Shown in pieces: positions 16,506-25,321 of a stretch of 25,974 bases of DNA. The stretch is from an uncultured Bacilli bacterium (GTDB lineage: Bacteria > Bacillota_I > Bacilli_A > RF39 > UBA660). Under the pieces are notes generated by a model that did no database searches, was not told the origin of the DNA, and saw nothing but the letters and a program-made list of their open reading frames with translations. The stretch lies in contig CAKOHQ010000015.1 of the NCBI GenBank assembly GCA_934085875.1, forward strand, positions 1-25,974. Reading direction: 5' to 3'. The position numbers and the translations under genes were made by a program. Each line of letters starts with the position of its first letter. Position 1 is the first letter of the stretch.

Positions 16506-17216
16506 TTATAATATGCTTTCAAGTGCTAAAATTATCATATCATTTAATTTTTTTTCTTTATCTTCTGTACTCAACATTACTTTTTCAAAAGGACTATCTA
16601 CGATACTAACTAATGCAGTTGCTTCTTTGCCACATAATTCTGCAACATGAAATAATCCAAAGGCTTCCATTTCGTTACATAATAAATTAATGTGTGTTGG
16701 AACATTTTTTAGAATATGGTCGATATTTGCATATACTGTAAAGACATCTGCAGTAAGAATTGTACCAGTAACTAATTTTGTTTTTAATTTTTTGCTAGCC
16801 TCAATTATTTTATTATTTAATTCTTCACTACTATTAATTACATTTCTGACATCTTTTCCCCAGACATATGCAAAACTAGAAGGTGAGTAACTGCTACTTG
16901 CAAGTACAATATCATTAACTTTTACATTCTTATCTAAACTACCACCAGTTCCTATTCTTATAATTTTTTTAACATTATAATCATGATACAGTTCATATGA
17001 ATAAATACCAATACTAGGTATACCCATACCACTTCCTATAACTGTTACTTTTTTTCCTTTATAAAAACCAGTATAACCTAACATATTCCTAACTTCATTA
17101 ATTTGAATTACATCATTTAAGAAAGTTTCAGCAATATACTTTGCACGTAAAGGGTCACCTGGCATTAATACCACATCACTAACATTATCTTTTTTTGCAC
17201 TAATATGAATAGACAT
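16506..17216 (-). CDS. deoD: Purine-nucleoside phosphorylase, DeoD type
   Basis: Splits purine (deoxy)nucleosides with phosphate into free base and (deoxy)ribose 1-phosphate, for salvage in the cytoplasm; the family forms hexamers. The 236 residues match the usual length. Motifs are HISAKK with the His that reaches into the neighbouring subunit, MPGDPLRAKYIAE (phosphate binding), GSGMGIPS, RIGTGGSL and the ribose-binding CNEMEAFGLF. The catalytic Asp is present in SIVDSP. The Arg that normally assists it (Arg217 in E. coli, in an ERQTTF-like helix) aligns with Lys in DKEKKLND, a conservative change that may lower activity. AGGAG lies 9 bases before the ATG. Confidence 0.95.
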   Translation of the reverse strand: MSIHISAKKDNVSDVVLMPGDPLRAKYIAETFLNDVIQINEVRNMLGYTGFYKGKKVTVIGSGMGIPSIGIYSYELYHDYNVKKIIRIGTGGSLDKNVKVNDIVLASSSYSPSSFAYVWGKDVRNVINSSEELNNKIIEASKKLKTKLVTGTILTADVFTVYANIDHILKNVPTHINLLCNEMEAFGLFHVAELCGKEATALVSIVDSPFEKVMLSTEDKEKKLNDMIILALESIL

Positions 17217-17236
17217 AATATCACACTCCTAATATA

Positions 17237-17245
17237 ATTATATCA
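17237..17245 (-). promoter_or_regulatory. Extended -10 promoter of deoD
   Basis: On the minus strand TG, one base, then a perfect TATAAT (17237-17242) forms an extended -10 box. The -35 region is poor. The predicted leader is very short and begins about at the ribosome binding site. Confidence 0.45.
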
Positions 17246-17252
17246 ACAAATA

Positions 17253-17261
17253 TGATATAAT
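17253..17261 (+). promoter_or_regulatory. Extended -10 promoter of ymfF-ymfH
   Basis: TG, one base, then a perfect TATAAT (17256-17261) forms an extended -10 box about 50 bases before the ymfF start. It lies back to back with the deoD promoter in the same 94-base intergenic region. Confidence 0.5.
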
Positions 17262-17310
17262 TTAATTATAAATTCACTTATATTTACACATAATATAAAA
17301 GAGGTGCATT

Positions 17311-18585
17311 ATGATATATAAAACTTTTAAAACAAATACTTATAATATATATGCTATAAAAACTGATAAATTTAAAACTTGTCATATGGAAATACTATGT
17401 AGAAATAATATAAAAAAAGAAGATGTTACCAAAAGAAGTTTATTAACAGAAATGATAGTAGAAAGCACTAAAAAATATAACACAAGACGTAAAATGTCCA
17501 TAGAATTAGAAAATTTATATAATGCATATTTTTATGGAATAACAAATAGAGTAGGAAGTAGTATACTTACTAGTTTTTGTTTTGACTTTATAAATCCTAA
17601 TTTAGTAAATGAAAAATTAGATAATTTTATCAAATTTCCATTAGAAGCATTATTAAATCCTAATGTAAGTAACGATGAATTTGACATAACAACATTCAAT
17701 TATATAAAAGAGAGAGTAAAAAAAGATATAGAATCAATTGTTGAAGATCCTAAGAATTATTCAATTAATAAACTACTAAATAATATGTGTAAAAATACAG
17801 AAAGTAAAATTAATATAAATGGTTATATTGAAGATTTAGATTTAATTACAAATAATAATTTATATGAATACTATAATAATATGTTAAAACATGATTATAT
17901 AGATATTTATATAATAGGTGATATTGATATGGAAAAAGTATCAAATATTATAAAAGATAATTTCAAATTAAATATATTAAAATCACATAAAGTTGCTTAC
18001 GAAGTAAATAATAAAAGTGTAAAAAAAGAGAAAAAAATATATGAATATTATCCTTTTAGTCAAGAAAATATATGTATAGGACTTAATATCAAAGGAATGA
18101 CTTCTTATGAAAAAAATTATGTTGCACATATATATAATATGATATTGGGTGGAGGTTCTTTAGAGACTAAATTATATAATAGATTAAGAAATGAAAATTC
18201 TCTTTGTTATAATTGTGTTAGTTTATATCAAAAATTTGATAATTTACTTATACTTCATACTGCGGTATCAAATAAAAATGAAAATGTTGCAATAAAATTA
18301 ATGAAACAAGCACTAAATGATATGGTAAAAGGTGATATAAGTGAAGAAGAAATAGATAATGCTAAAAAATTAATAACAACATCACTTAATATGTCTTTAG
18401 ATGTACCTGGTAGAATAATAGATAATTATGTTTTTGAAAATTTATTTGGTCTAGAACAAATAGATGTTAGGATTAATAAATATAATAAAGTTAACAAAAA
18501 AGATATAGTTGAATTTGCAAAGAAAATAAAATTAAATACTATATTATGTGTAAGAGATGGTGAAAATGAAAGAAATAAAGATTAA
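17311..18585 (+). CDS. ymfF: M16 family protein YmfF (YfmF in some databases), inactive partner
   Basis: A 424-residue member of the M16 (pitrilysin-like) metallopeptidase family. It lacks the HxxEH zinc motif, as expected for the inactive half of a YmfF-YmfH pair. In Bacillus these proteins are annotated as associated with 5-aminopentanol modification of elongation factor P; their exact role is not clear. Supporting blocks are RRKMSIELENLYNAYFYG near 67, EDPKNYSINKLL near 148, and a C-terminal M16 half with GGGSLETKLYNRLRNENSLCYN near 285. AGAGGTG lies 5 bases before the ATG. Its end overlaps the start of ymfH, so the two are translationally linked. Confidence 0.87.
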   Translation: MIYKTFKTNTYNIYAIKTDKFKTCHMEILCRNNIKKEDVTKRSLLTEMIVESTKKYNTRRKMSIELENLYNAYFYGITNRVGSSILTSFCFDFINPNLVNEKLDNFIKFPLEALLNPNVSNDEFDITTFNYIKERVKKDIESIVEDPKNYSINKLLNNMCKNTESKININGYIEDLDLITNNNLYEYYNNMLKHDYIDIYIIGDIDMEKVSNIIKDNFKLNILKSHKVAYEVNNKSVKKEKKIYEYYPFSQENICIGLNIKGMTSYEKNYVAHIYNMILGGGSLETKLYNRLRNENSLCYNCVSLYQKFDNLLILHTAVSNKNENVAIKLMKQALNDMVKGDISEEEIDNAKKLITTSLNMSLDVPGRIIDNYVFENLFGLEQIDVRINKYNKVNKKDIVEFAKKIKLNTILCVRDGENERNKD

Positions 18586-19852
18586 TAAAACTAATGAAAC
18601 TTTATATTATGAAAAATTAGACAATGGTTTAGAAATATATGTAGTTCCTAACCTATATCAAAAGAATTTTTACATAACATTTACTACTAAATTTGGTTCA
18701 ATAAATACAGAATTTAAAACTAAAGATGAAAAAGTTTTTAAAAAGGTTCCAAATGGTATAGCACATTATCTAGAACATTTAATGTTTAATATGGAAGATG
18801 GTACAGCATTTGATTATTTTTCTAAGCTAGGTAGTAGTGTTAATGCATTTACTACATATGATTTAACATGTTATGAAGTTTATAGTTCTACATATTTTAA
18901 AGAAAATTTGGAATATTTATTAGATTATGTTCAAACACCGTATTTTACTAATGAATTAATTAATAATGAACGTGGTATTATAAGTGAAGAAATTAAAATG
19001 TATGATAATAATCCAAATACAGAATTAACTTATAGTGCATATAAAAATATTTTTGTAAACGATAATAGAAAATATTTAATTAGTGGAACAATTGATGATA
19101 TAAAGAAAATAAATAAAGATAATTTATATGATTGTTATAATGCATTTTATAATCCAAATAATATGTTTGTTGTAATTACTGGAAATGTAAATCCATATGA
19201 AGCAATAGGTATTATAGAAAATAATCAAAATAAGAAACAATTTAACAATGTAATTATAAATAATAAAGAAATAAATGAAGTTAATAAAGTTAATAAAGAT
19301 TATGAAGAAAAAAAGATGAATGTTGAAACAAATAAATTAAATGTATCATATAAAATACCTAGAAAAATTTTTAAAAAATTAAATTTATCAGATTTAGAAT
19401 TAAATAGTTATACATCCATATTATTTAATATATTATTTGGTAGTACTAGTAACATACAAGACAAATTAATTTCATCTAAAATAATCCAAAATGGAATCAA
19501 TGTAAATAAAACTTTTACCAAAGATTTTATTATAATAAGTATAACAAGTGAAACAGATTACCCTGATACATTAATAAGATATATAAGAGAAACAATCAAT
19601 AATATTATAATAGAAGAAGAGACATTAGAAAGAAAGCTAAAAGTATATAAATCTAATTATATATTACATTTTGATGATATTGAATTAGTTAATAGTAACA
19701 TACAAGATAATATAATATTGTATGATAAATTTATAGATGATTATATGGATTTATATGATAAAATTAATATTAAAACTATTAATGAAATGGGTAAATGTTT
19801 AAAAAATATCAAAGAAAGTATATTATTAATAAAACCTAAATGTACGAAATAA
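18566..19852 (+). CDS. ymfH: M16 family peptidase YmfH (YfmH in some databases), catalytic partner
   Basis: A 428-residue M16 family zinc peptidase. The inverted zinc motif is intact as HYLEH (His67, Glu70, His71), with the third ligand Glu near 141-142 in IISEEIKMYDN. Family blocks include KFGSIN, GSSVNAFTTYDLTCYEV and GTIDDIKKINKDNLYDCYNAFYNPNNM. It is predicted to pair with YmfF, as in Bacillus, where both are associated with EF-P 5-aminopentanol modification. No ymfI reductase gene follows here. The frame opens at ATG 18557, but ATG 18566 is preferred because GGTG lies 3-4 bases before it and the family begins there. It overlaps ymfF by 20 bases. Confidence 0.89.
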   Translation: MKEIKINKTNETLYYEKLDNGLEIYVVPNLYQKNFYITFTTKFGSINTEFKTKDEKVFKKVPNGIAHYLEHLMFNMEDGTAFDYFSKLGSSVNAFTTYDLTCYEVYSSTYFKENLEYLLDYVQTPYFTNELINNERGIISEEIKMYDNNPNTELTYSAYKNIFVNDNRKYLISGTIDDIKKINKDNLYDCYNAFYNPNNMFVVITGNVNPYEAIGIIENNQNKKQFNNVIINNKEINEVNKVNKDYEEKKMNVETNKLNVSYKIPRKIFKKLNLSDLELNSYTSILFNILFGSTSNIQDKLISSKIIQNGINVNKTFTKDFIIISITSETDYPDTLIRYIRETINNIIIEEETLERKLKVYKSNYILHFDDIELVNSNIQDNIILYDKFIDDYMDLYDKINIKTINEMGKCLKNIKESILLIKPKCTK

Positions 19853-19865
19853 AGTACATTTTTTT
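19838..19865 (+). terminator. Terminator of ymfF-ymfH
   Basis: AAATGTAC (19838-19845) and GTACATTT (19854-19861) form a perfect 8-bp stem with an 8-nt loop, followed by T. The stop codon of ymfH lies in the loop. Confidence 0.8.
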
Positions 19866-19895
19866 ATGTAAAATTTTACACAAATATACACCTAT

Positions 19896-19924
19896 TTAAC
19901 ATTCAAAAATTTATAATTTATAAG
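19896..19924 (+). promoter_or_regulatory. Probable promoter of the 123-aa hypothetical gene
   Basis: TTAACA (19896-19901) and TATAAG (19919-19924) are spaced by 17 bases. The expected leader is about 80 bases, mostly A-rich. Confidence 0.45.
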
Positions 19925-20011
19925 AAAAAAATAAAAAATAAAAAAAATACAATAAAAAAAAAGGAAATGCAAATTTTTCGATAATAATTAATAGTGAAGG
20001 GAGGTTTTAAA

Positions 20012-20383
20012 ATGAATAATTATAATGATGATTTTTCTCCATCTATTGACGATTTTAGAGATATGGTAATTTTTAAAAAAGTCTTTTTATCTGAAGGCAA
20101 AGAAAAATTTATTAGTAGTATTCTTGCTGACCATTTAAATACTGATGAAGAATTCATTTTTAAAAATATTGAAGTTTATGACAGGAATAATGAAATAATG
20201 GATTTAAATTATTATAAAAAACCAAATAAAATTGTTTGCTATGTTGGCAACATGAATTTTCTTATAAGAATGCATATTAATACAAAAGAAAAATTATTTC
20301 ATGAACTTTTAAGTTATCATGATTATAGTAATGATGTTACTGAAAATGATATGTACACTTGTTTAATTAATATAAAACGTTAA
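20012..20383 (+). CDS. Hypothetical protein, 123 aa, possible divergent Rpn/PD-(D/E)XK N-terminal fragment
   Basis: I do not firmly recognise this protein. It is acidic and soluble, with an N-terminal helix region DFRDMVIFKKVFLSEGKEKFISSILADHL (given here as positions 15-43) followed by a strand-rich half to about residue 90. The order FK, a helix, then a D...K...strand pattern recalls the start of Rpn/PD-(D/E)XK transposase-like nucleases, but the catalytic residues are not clear and it is much shorter than the family, so this is a weak suggestion. The start is ATG 20012, with a very strong AAGGGAGG 7 bases upstream; GTG 19994 lies before that site. Its stop overlaps the stop of the convergent ligase gene by four bases. 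Confidence 0.65.
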   Translation: MNNYNDDFSPSIDDFRDMVIFKKVFLSEGKEKFISSILADHLNTDEEFIFKNIEVYDRNNEIMDLNYYKKPNKIVCYVGNMNFLIRMHINTKEKLFHELLSYHDYSNDVTENDMYTCLINIKR

Positions 20384-21252
20384 GGTGTATATAAAAACGC
20401 TTCTCTTAATCGATTATTTTCTGTTCTTTCAATATATCTAACTTTTACCCTTATAGTAGGTTCTACAAATATTATATTTTCTTCTAAATTTATAAATTTA
20501 TTAGATGCTTTCTTACAATTAATCACTTTATTATACAATTTATGTCTCTTTGATACAAAAACTTTTCCAACATATTCTAAATTATTTTTTATATGTTCTC
20601 CTAAATATATAGTAATTTGTTTATCATTCTTAATAGTGTAACCACCTATATAAAAAGTTTCTATTTTATAGTTTTTTACTTTAATCCAATAGTCTGATCT
20701 TGAATTAATAACATACTTTGAATTAATATCTTTACAGACAATTCCCTCTAAATTAAATTTTTTAATTGTTTTAAATAGTTTTATACCATCACTAAATATT
20801 TTACTTTTAATAAATATATCATTATCTTTAAATTTATTTAATATATTTTTACGTTCTAATAATGTACAATTAGTTAAATTTTTATCATTAAAAAGCAATA
20901 TATCAAAACAAATAAATGTTGCTCTATTCCACATGCTCTGACTTAATATTTTATCCTTATTTTTTAAACGAATTCTACTTAATAATTTAGAAAAGTTTGG
21001 TTTACCATCTTTAGTACATATTATTTCTCCATCCAATATAACGTTATACTTTATTATATCTTTTAATTTATTTAACTCTGGAAAAAGATGTGTAACATCT
21101 ACTTTATTTCTAGTATATATTTTTAAATTTTTAGAACTTATATATATTAATGCTCTTATTCCATCATATTTAAGTTCATAAATATAATTTTTACTTATTG
21201 GAACGTTATTACTTTCGCTTAGTAACATTGGAGTTATAATTTTATTTAACAT
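20380..21252 (-). CDS. ATP-dependent DNA ligase, stand-alone LigD-type ligase domain
   Basis: Joins DNA ends in bacterial non-homologous end joining, using ATP. 290 residues. Nucleotidyltransferase motifs are I ELKYDGIR with the AMP-accepting Lys28, III ILDGEI (about 72-77), IIIa FDILLF (116-121), IV EGIVCK (169-174) and V WIKVK (189-193). An OB-fold follows to the end, with GGYTIKN and VGKVF. The LigD polymerase and nuclease domains are absent, so this is a minimal ligase. Its start codon lies inside the last 11 bases of the Ku gene, so the two are cotranslated. The NAD-dependent LigA presumably remains the replicative ligase elsewhere. Confidence 0.93.
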   Translation of the reverse strand: MLNKIITPMLLSESNNVPISKNYIYELKYDGIRALIYISSKNLKIYTRNKVDVTHLFPELNKLKDIIKYNVILDGEIICTKDGKPNFSKLLSRIRLKNKDKILSQSMWNRATFICFDILLFNDKNLTNCTLLERKNILNKFKDNDIFIKSKIFSDGIKLFKTIKKFNLEGIVCKDINSKYVINSRSDYWIKVKNYKIETFYIGGYTIKNDKQITIYLGEHIKNNLEYVGKVFVSKRHKLYNKVINCKKASNKFINLEENIIFVEPTIRVKVRYIERTENNRLREAFLYTP

Positions 21253-21991
21253 TTTTTAAACTCTTTTCTAATGCCTTCATTAAATCATTAATTTTTTTCT
21301 TATCAGTTTTTTTAGTACTTTTTATTGTCTTACCATTTAATTTATCATCAATAGCGTTTTTAATATTATTTTGATATAAATCTATATATTCTTTAGGATT
21401 AAATTTTATTTTCATTTCATTAACTAGTTTAACCGCTAGTTCTAATTCTTTTTTTGAAATAGTTTTATCTATATTATTATTTGGAATACTTATTTCTTCA
21501 TAAAAATATAAAGTAGTCATTAACAATCCTTTTGGATTAAATCTTATAATTGAATAATAAAATTTAGAACCCAATACTGTTTTACACAATGCAACTAATT
21601 TCATTTGTTTTAAGGTTTCACTAAATAATTTATATGATTTGTTATTTTTATCGCTAGTAAGATAAAAACTTTTTTCAAAATAATAAGGATCTATCTCATT
21701 TAAATTTAAGAAACCTACAACTTCTATTTCTTTTTCATTTGGTATTTTTAATTTATTTAATTCTTCTTTATTGAATGTTATATAACTATCTTTATCATAC
21801 TGGTAACCTTTAATAATATCTATTTCTTTTAAATCTTTTTTACATTTTGGACAATATTTAATATATTTAATTCTATTCAAACATTTTTTATGTAATTGAT
21901 TAAAAGGAATATCATTATCATGTATTATTGGATTCAATATAACTGGAATATTTACTAACATAAAAGATATATTGCTATGTATATTTGGCAT
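21242..21991 (-). CDS. ku: Ku protein, non-homologous end joining
   Basis: Bacterial Ku forms a homodimeric ring that slides onto DNA ends and recruits the ATP-dependent ligase. 249 residues. Family blocks are the N-terminal strand SFMLVNIPV, HKKCLNRIKY, IIKGYQYDKDSYITFNKEEL, LNEIDPYYFEKSFYLTSDK, YKLFSETLKQ and LLMTTLYFYEEI. A CPKC pair near residues 48-51 is retained. The lysine-rich tail (KSTKKTDKKK) probably binds DNA or the ligase. The ATG has GGTGAT just before it. The gene is transcribed away from comEA1, with 60 bases between the two starts. An intact Ku and ligase pair indicates a working two-gene repair system. Confidence 0.93.
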   Translation of the reverse strand: MPNIHSNISFMLVNIPVILNPIIHDNDIPFNQLHKKCLNRIKYIKYCPKCKKDLKEIDIIKGYQYDKDSYITFNKEELNKLKIPNEKEIEVVGFLNLNEIDPYYFEKSFYLTSDKNNKSYKLFSETLKQMKLVALCKTVLGSKFYYSIIRFNPKGLLMTTLYFYEEISIPNNNIDKTISKKELELAVKLVNEMKIKFNPKEYIDLYQNNIKNAIDDKLNGKTIKSTKKTDKKKINDLMKALEKSLKNVK

Positions 21992-22051
21992 ATAATCACC
22001 ATTATTATTTTAAATAATAAAAAATAATTTATACGAAAGGAATGATAATTT

Positions 22052-22696
22052 ATGAAAATATTTGATTACAATAAAATAAAGTATATTATAATTATGTTAA
22101 TAGTATTATTTATAGGTTTGATGATTTATTTTATAAAAATGAATGATAAAGAGGCTTATGAAGATACTTTAACCTTTAATGAAACAACAACTAAAACTAC
22201 AAGTGAAGTATTTGAAAAAAACTATATTGATATTAAAGGTAGTGTTAAGAATCCAGGTGTATATGAATTTAAGAAGAATGATAGAGTTATTGATGCAATA
22301 AATATGGCTGGAGGTCTTTTAAAAAATGCTAATACTTCTAATATTAATTTAAGTCAAAAATTAACTGGTGAAATGGTTATATATGTCATGAATAATAATG
22401 AGATTAAAAATGGAAGTAAAGTATCGAGTTGTGATACTAAGTGTAAAACTGAAGTTATTGAAGTTAATAATTGTGTAGAAGAAAATAATATAGAGAAATC
22501 TAATGATAAAATAAATATTAACACTGCTACAATAGAACAATTTACTAGTATTAGTGGAATAGGCGAGGCAAAAGCCAAGAATATTATTGAATACAGAAAT
22601 AGTAATGGTAATTTTAAAAGTATAGAAGATATTAAAAATATAAGTGGAATAGGTGAAGCATTATTTAATAAAATTAAGGACAATATTACTGTATGA
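22052..22696 (+). CDS. comEA: ComEA-like DNA-binding competence protein, first copy
   Basis: ComEA binds double-stranded DNA at the outer face of the membrane and passes it to the ComEC channel. 214 residues: a membrane anchor at about 12-29, an SLBB domain (about 56-112, with IKGSVKNPGVYEF and AGGLL), a linker with three Cys (SCDTKCK, NNC), and two helix-hairpin-helix motifs at the C-terminus (SISGIGEAKAKNII and NISGIGEALFNKI). The AAAGGA ribosome binding site lies 10-11 bases before the ATG. The start is divergent from Ku. It overlaps the second comEA by the ATGA quadruplet. Confidence 0.93.
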   Translation: MKIFDYNKIKYIIIMLIVLFIGLMIYFIKMNDKEAYEDTLTFNETTTKTTSEVFEKNYIDIKGSVKNPGVYEFKKNDRVIDAINMAGGLLKNANTSNINLSQKLTGEMVIYVMNNNEIKNGSKVSSCDTKCKTEVIEVNNCVEENNIEKSNDKININTATIEQFTSISGIGEAKAKNIIEYRNSNGNFKSIEDIKNISGIGEALFNKIKDNITV

Positions 22697-23355
22697 AAAA
22701 AATGTTAATATTTATGAGTATTTTGTTAATATCTCAAACTAATAAACAAAGCATTTATTGTGATATAAAAGGTAATGTTAACAAACCAGGAGTATATGAA
22801 ATAAAAGAAAATTATACAATTAATGATGTTATTAAAGAAGCCGGTGGTCTAAAAGACAATTCATATACAAATAAAATTAATTTATCAAAAAAAGTTGTAG
22901 ATGAAATGGTTATATATATTCCTACTAAATATGAAATATATAAATTAAAAGAATCAAATAATTGTGATTGTAGTAATTACGTAAATGTTTGTAATAATCA
23001 ATTAAATGAAAATATTCCTACAAAAGATACGACAAATATGACTACAACAACCATTACTACTAAAGAAAAAATTAGCACTACAAATAAAACTACTAAACCT
23101 ATAACATCAACAATAAAAACAACACAAACACCTACAACAACAACTACCAGTAAAAAAATAATTTATCCTATAAATATTAATAATTGTAGTGTAGAAGATT
23201 TATTAAATATAAAAGGATTAGGAGAAATTAAGGCTAAAAAAATAATAGAATATAGAGAAACAAATGGTCTTTTTACTGATATAGAAGATATAAAAAACGT
23301 AAGTGGTATAGGAGATGTATTATTTAATAAAATTAAAGAATTTATTGCAATATAA
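22693..23355 (+). CDS. comEA: ComEA-like protein, second tandem copy with Thr-rich linker
   Basis: A second ComEA of 220 residues, a clear paralogue of the gene before it: the same SLBB block (CDIKGNVNKPGVYEI, AGGLKDN, DEMVIYI) and the same helix-hairpin-helix pair (NIKGLGEIKAKKIIEYRE and VSGIGDVLFNKI). It differs at both ends of the linker. The N-terminal hydrophobic stretch is short (about residues 4-14) and ends close to the SLBB domain, so it may be a signal peptide instead of an anchor. The linker carries three Cys (NCDC, NVC) and about 45 residues very rich in Thr. It starts within the ATGA overlap with comEA1 and overlaps comEC, so all three are translationally coupled. Confidence 0.9.
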   Translation: MKKMLIFMSILLISQTNKQSIYCDIKGNVNKPGVYEIKENYTINDVIKEAGGLKDNSYTNKINLSKKVVDEMVIYIPTKYEIYKLKESNNCDCSNYVNVCNNQLNENIPTKDTTNMTTTTITTKEKISTTNKTTKPITSTIKTTQTPTTTTTSKKIIYPININNCSVEDLLNIKGLGEIKAKKIIEYRETNGLFTDIEDIKNVSGIGDVLFNKIKEFIAI

Positions 23356-25321
23356 ATATTTTATTTTATTGTTATTAATAATTTGTTTATCATTTACTAG
23401 AATTAATAACAAATCAATTTATAACATAAACGAAACTAATTTTTATGGTGTTGTAATAGATTACCAATACAAAGATGGATATATTAGTTTAATATTAAAA
23501 GGAAAAGAAAAGTTAAAATGTAATTATTATTTAGATAATGATGAAAAAATTAATATTAAGTATGGAGATAAATTATATGTTAATGGTAAATTAAAAAAAC
23601 CTAATAATAACACTATACCTAATACTTTTAATTATAAAAAATATTTAGAACACAATGATATATATTATATATTAGAAATTGATAAAATAAATAAACAATT
23701 AAGAACTAACAATATAATATATAAAATAAAAAATATATTAAAAAGTAGAATAGATAAATATGATCATACTGGTTATTTAAATGCTTTTATACTAGGGAAT
23801 AAAAACAATATTGATAATGAAACTTATTCAAATTATTCTAAAAATGGCATAATTCATATTTTCTCAATATCAGGTATGCATATTAGTTTATTGGCAAGTA
23901 TAATATTAAGTTTATTAAACAAGATTAATAAAAATAATAAGAACGTATTAGTAGTTATTATGTTTTTAATATTTTATTTAATATTAACTAATTATCAAGC
24001 TAGTATAATAAGAAGTATAATATTTTATATCGTAATTAATTTGTTTAAATTAAAAAAAGTAAAAGTAACTACATTAGATAGTTTTTTAATTTCTATTTCT
24101 TTAATACTATTATTTATTCCTAAGTTTATATATAATATAGGATTTTTATATAGTAGTTCAGTTAGTTTTAGTTTAATTTTTTATAAGAATAAATTTAATA
24201 AAAATTATGTTATGAATTTATTATATGTTTCTTTTATAAGTTTTCTAATTAGTTTACCAATAACAGTTAGTTTAAATTATCAAGTAAATTTGTTAAGTAT
24301 TATAATTAATTTATTATTTGTACCTTTAGTATCTTTTATATTATATCCTTTATCTTTAATTGTATTTGTTTTTCCAATTTTTATTTCTTTATTTAATTTT
24401 TTTATTAGTATTACAGAGTTTTTATCTAATAATATAAGCAATATTAGTTTTTTTGATCTATTTATTCCTAAAATGAATTTAACTATAATAATAATTTACT
24501 ATTTGCTAGTTTATTTACTCTTATCTAAAAATATTAAATGGCTAATTGTTTTTTGTTTTTATATATTTGTTATTAAAAATATTAATGTTATAGATAATAG
24601 TTACTATGTTTATTTTTTAGATGTAGGGCAAGGGGATATGTCTGTAATAAAATATAAAGATGAATGTATTGTAATAGATACTGGACCGAGTAATGTTTAT
24701 AAAAGTACTTATAAGATAACAGATAATCATATAAAATTTTTACATAGTATAGGTGTTAATAATATTGATTTATTAGTAATTAGCCATGGTGATAATGATC
24801 ATATTGGTAACGCTAATTATTTAATTGATAACTTTAATACTAAAAATATAATGATTAATAAAGGTGAAATTAATGAAAGTGAAAAACTATTACCAAAGAA
24901 TAAAATTGTTAATAGTTACAAATCTAAAATGAAGTTTTATATGTTAGAGCATGCGTTATTTGATAATGAAAATTCGAATAGTATTGTTAATTATTTAGTT
25001 GCTTATGATAGAAAATTTATATTTATGGGTGATGCTAGTAAAGAAACAGAATTAGACATTATTAACAAATATAATATTAATGCTGATGTAATTAAAATTG
25101 GACATCATGGATCTAAAACTAGTAGTGATGAGTCTTTTATAAAAAAGATAAATCCTATATATTCAATTATAAGTGTTGGTAAAAATAATAGATATAATCA
25201 TCCTAACATTGAAACTTTAAATAATGTTAAATATACAAAAGTATTTAGGACAGATAAAGATGGTACAATAAGTTTTAAAATAAATAAAAATAAACTAAAT
25301 ATAAAAACATATTCACCATAG
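23315..25321 (+). CDS. comEC: ComEC/Rec2 DNA-uptake channel
   Basis: The membrane channel that takes single-stranded DNA into the cell during natural transformation. 668 residues. A first membrane segment (about 13-28) is followed by an OB-like soluble part (43-125). The Competence domain (about 150-400) holds many helices and the hallmark IHIFSISGMHISLL near 180. The C-terminal metallo-beta-lactamase domain (430-668) has FLDVGQGD, HGDNDH at 491-496, GDA, and GHHGS at 596-600, likely the nuclease that degrades the non-transferred strand. The start is uncertain: ATG 23315 overlaps comEA2 by 41 bases and has a GGAG touching it, while TTG 23345 would give a shorter N-terminus. Confidence 0.92.
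   Translation: MYYLIKLKNLLQYKYFILLLLIICLSFTRINNKSIYNINETNFYGVVIDYQYKDGYISLILKGKEKLKCNYYLDNDEKINIKYGDKLYVNGKLKKPNNNTIPNTFNYKKYLEHNDIYYILEIDKINKQLRTNNIIYKIKNILKSRIDKYDHTGYLNAFILGNKNNIDNETYSNYSKNGIIHIFSISGMHISLLASIILSLLNKINKNNKNVLVVIMFLIFYLILTNYQASIIRSIIFYIVINLFKLKKVKVTTLDSFLISISLILLFIPKFIYNIGFLYSSSVSFSLIFYKNKFNKNYVMNLLYVSFISFLISLPITVSLNYQVNLLSIIINLLFVPLVSFILYPLSLIVFVFPIFISLFNFFISITEFLSNNISNISFFDLFIPKMNLTIIIIYYLLVYLLLSKNIKWLIVFCFYIFVIKNINVIDNSYYVYFLDVGQGDMSVIKYKDECIVIDTGPSNVYKSTYKITDNHIKFLHSIGVNNIDLLVISHGDNDHIGNANYLIDNFNTKNIMINKGEINESEKLLPKNKIVNSYKSKMKFYMLEHALFDNENSNSIVNYLVAYDRKFIFMGDASKETELDIINKYNINADVIKIGHHGSKTSSDESFIKKINPIYSIISVGKNNRYNHPNIETLNNVKYTKVFRTDKDGTISFKINKNKLNIKTYSP

Noticed and set aside
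16690..16890. 66-codon plus-strand frame opposite deoD
   Set aside because: Shadow of a strongly supported gene.
19970..19990. Five-codon leader peptide beginning ATGCAAATT after an A-rich AAGGA
   Set aside because: Too short and the spacing from the AAGGA is too small to call.
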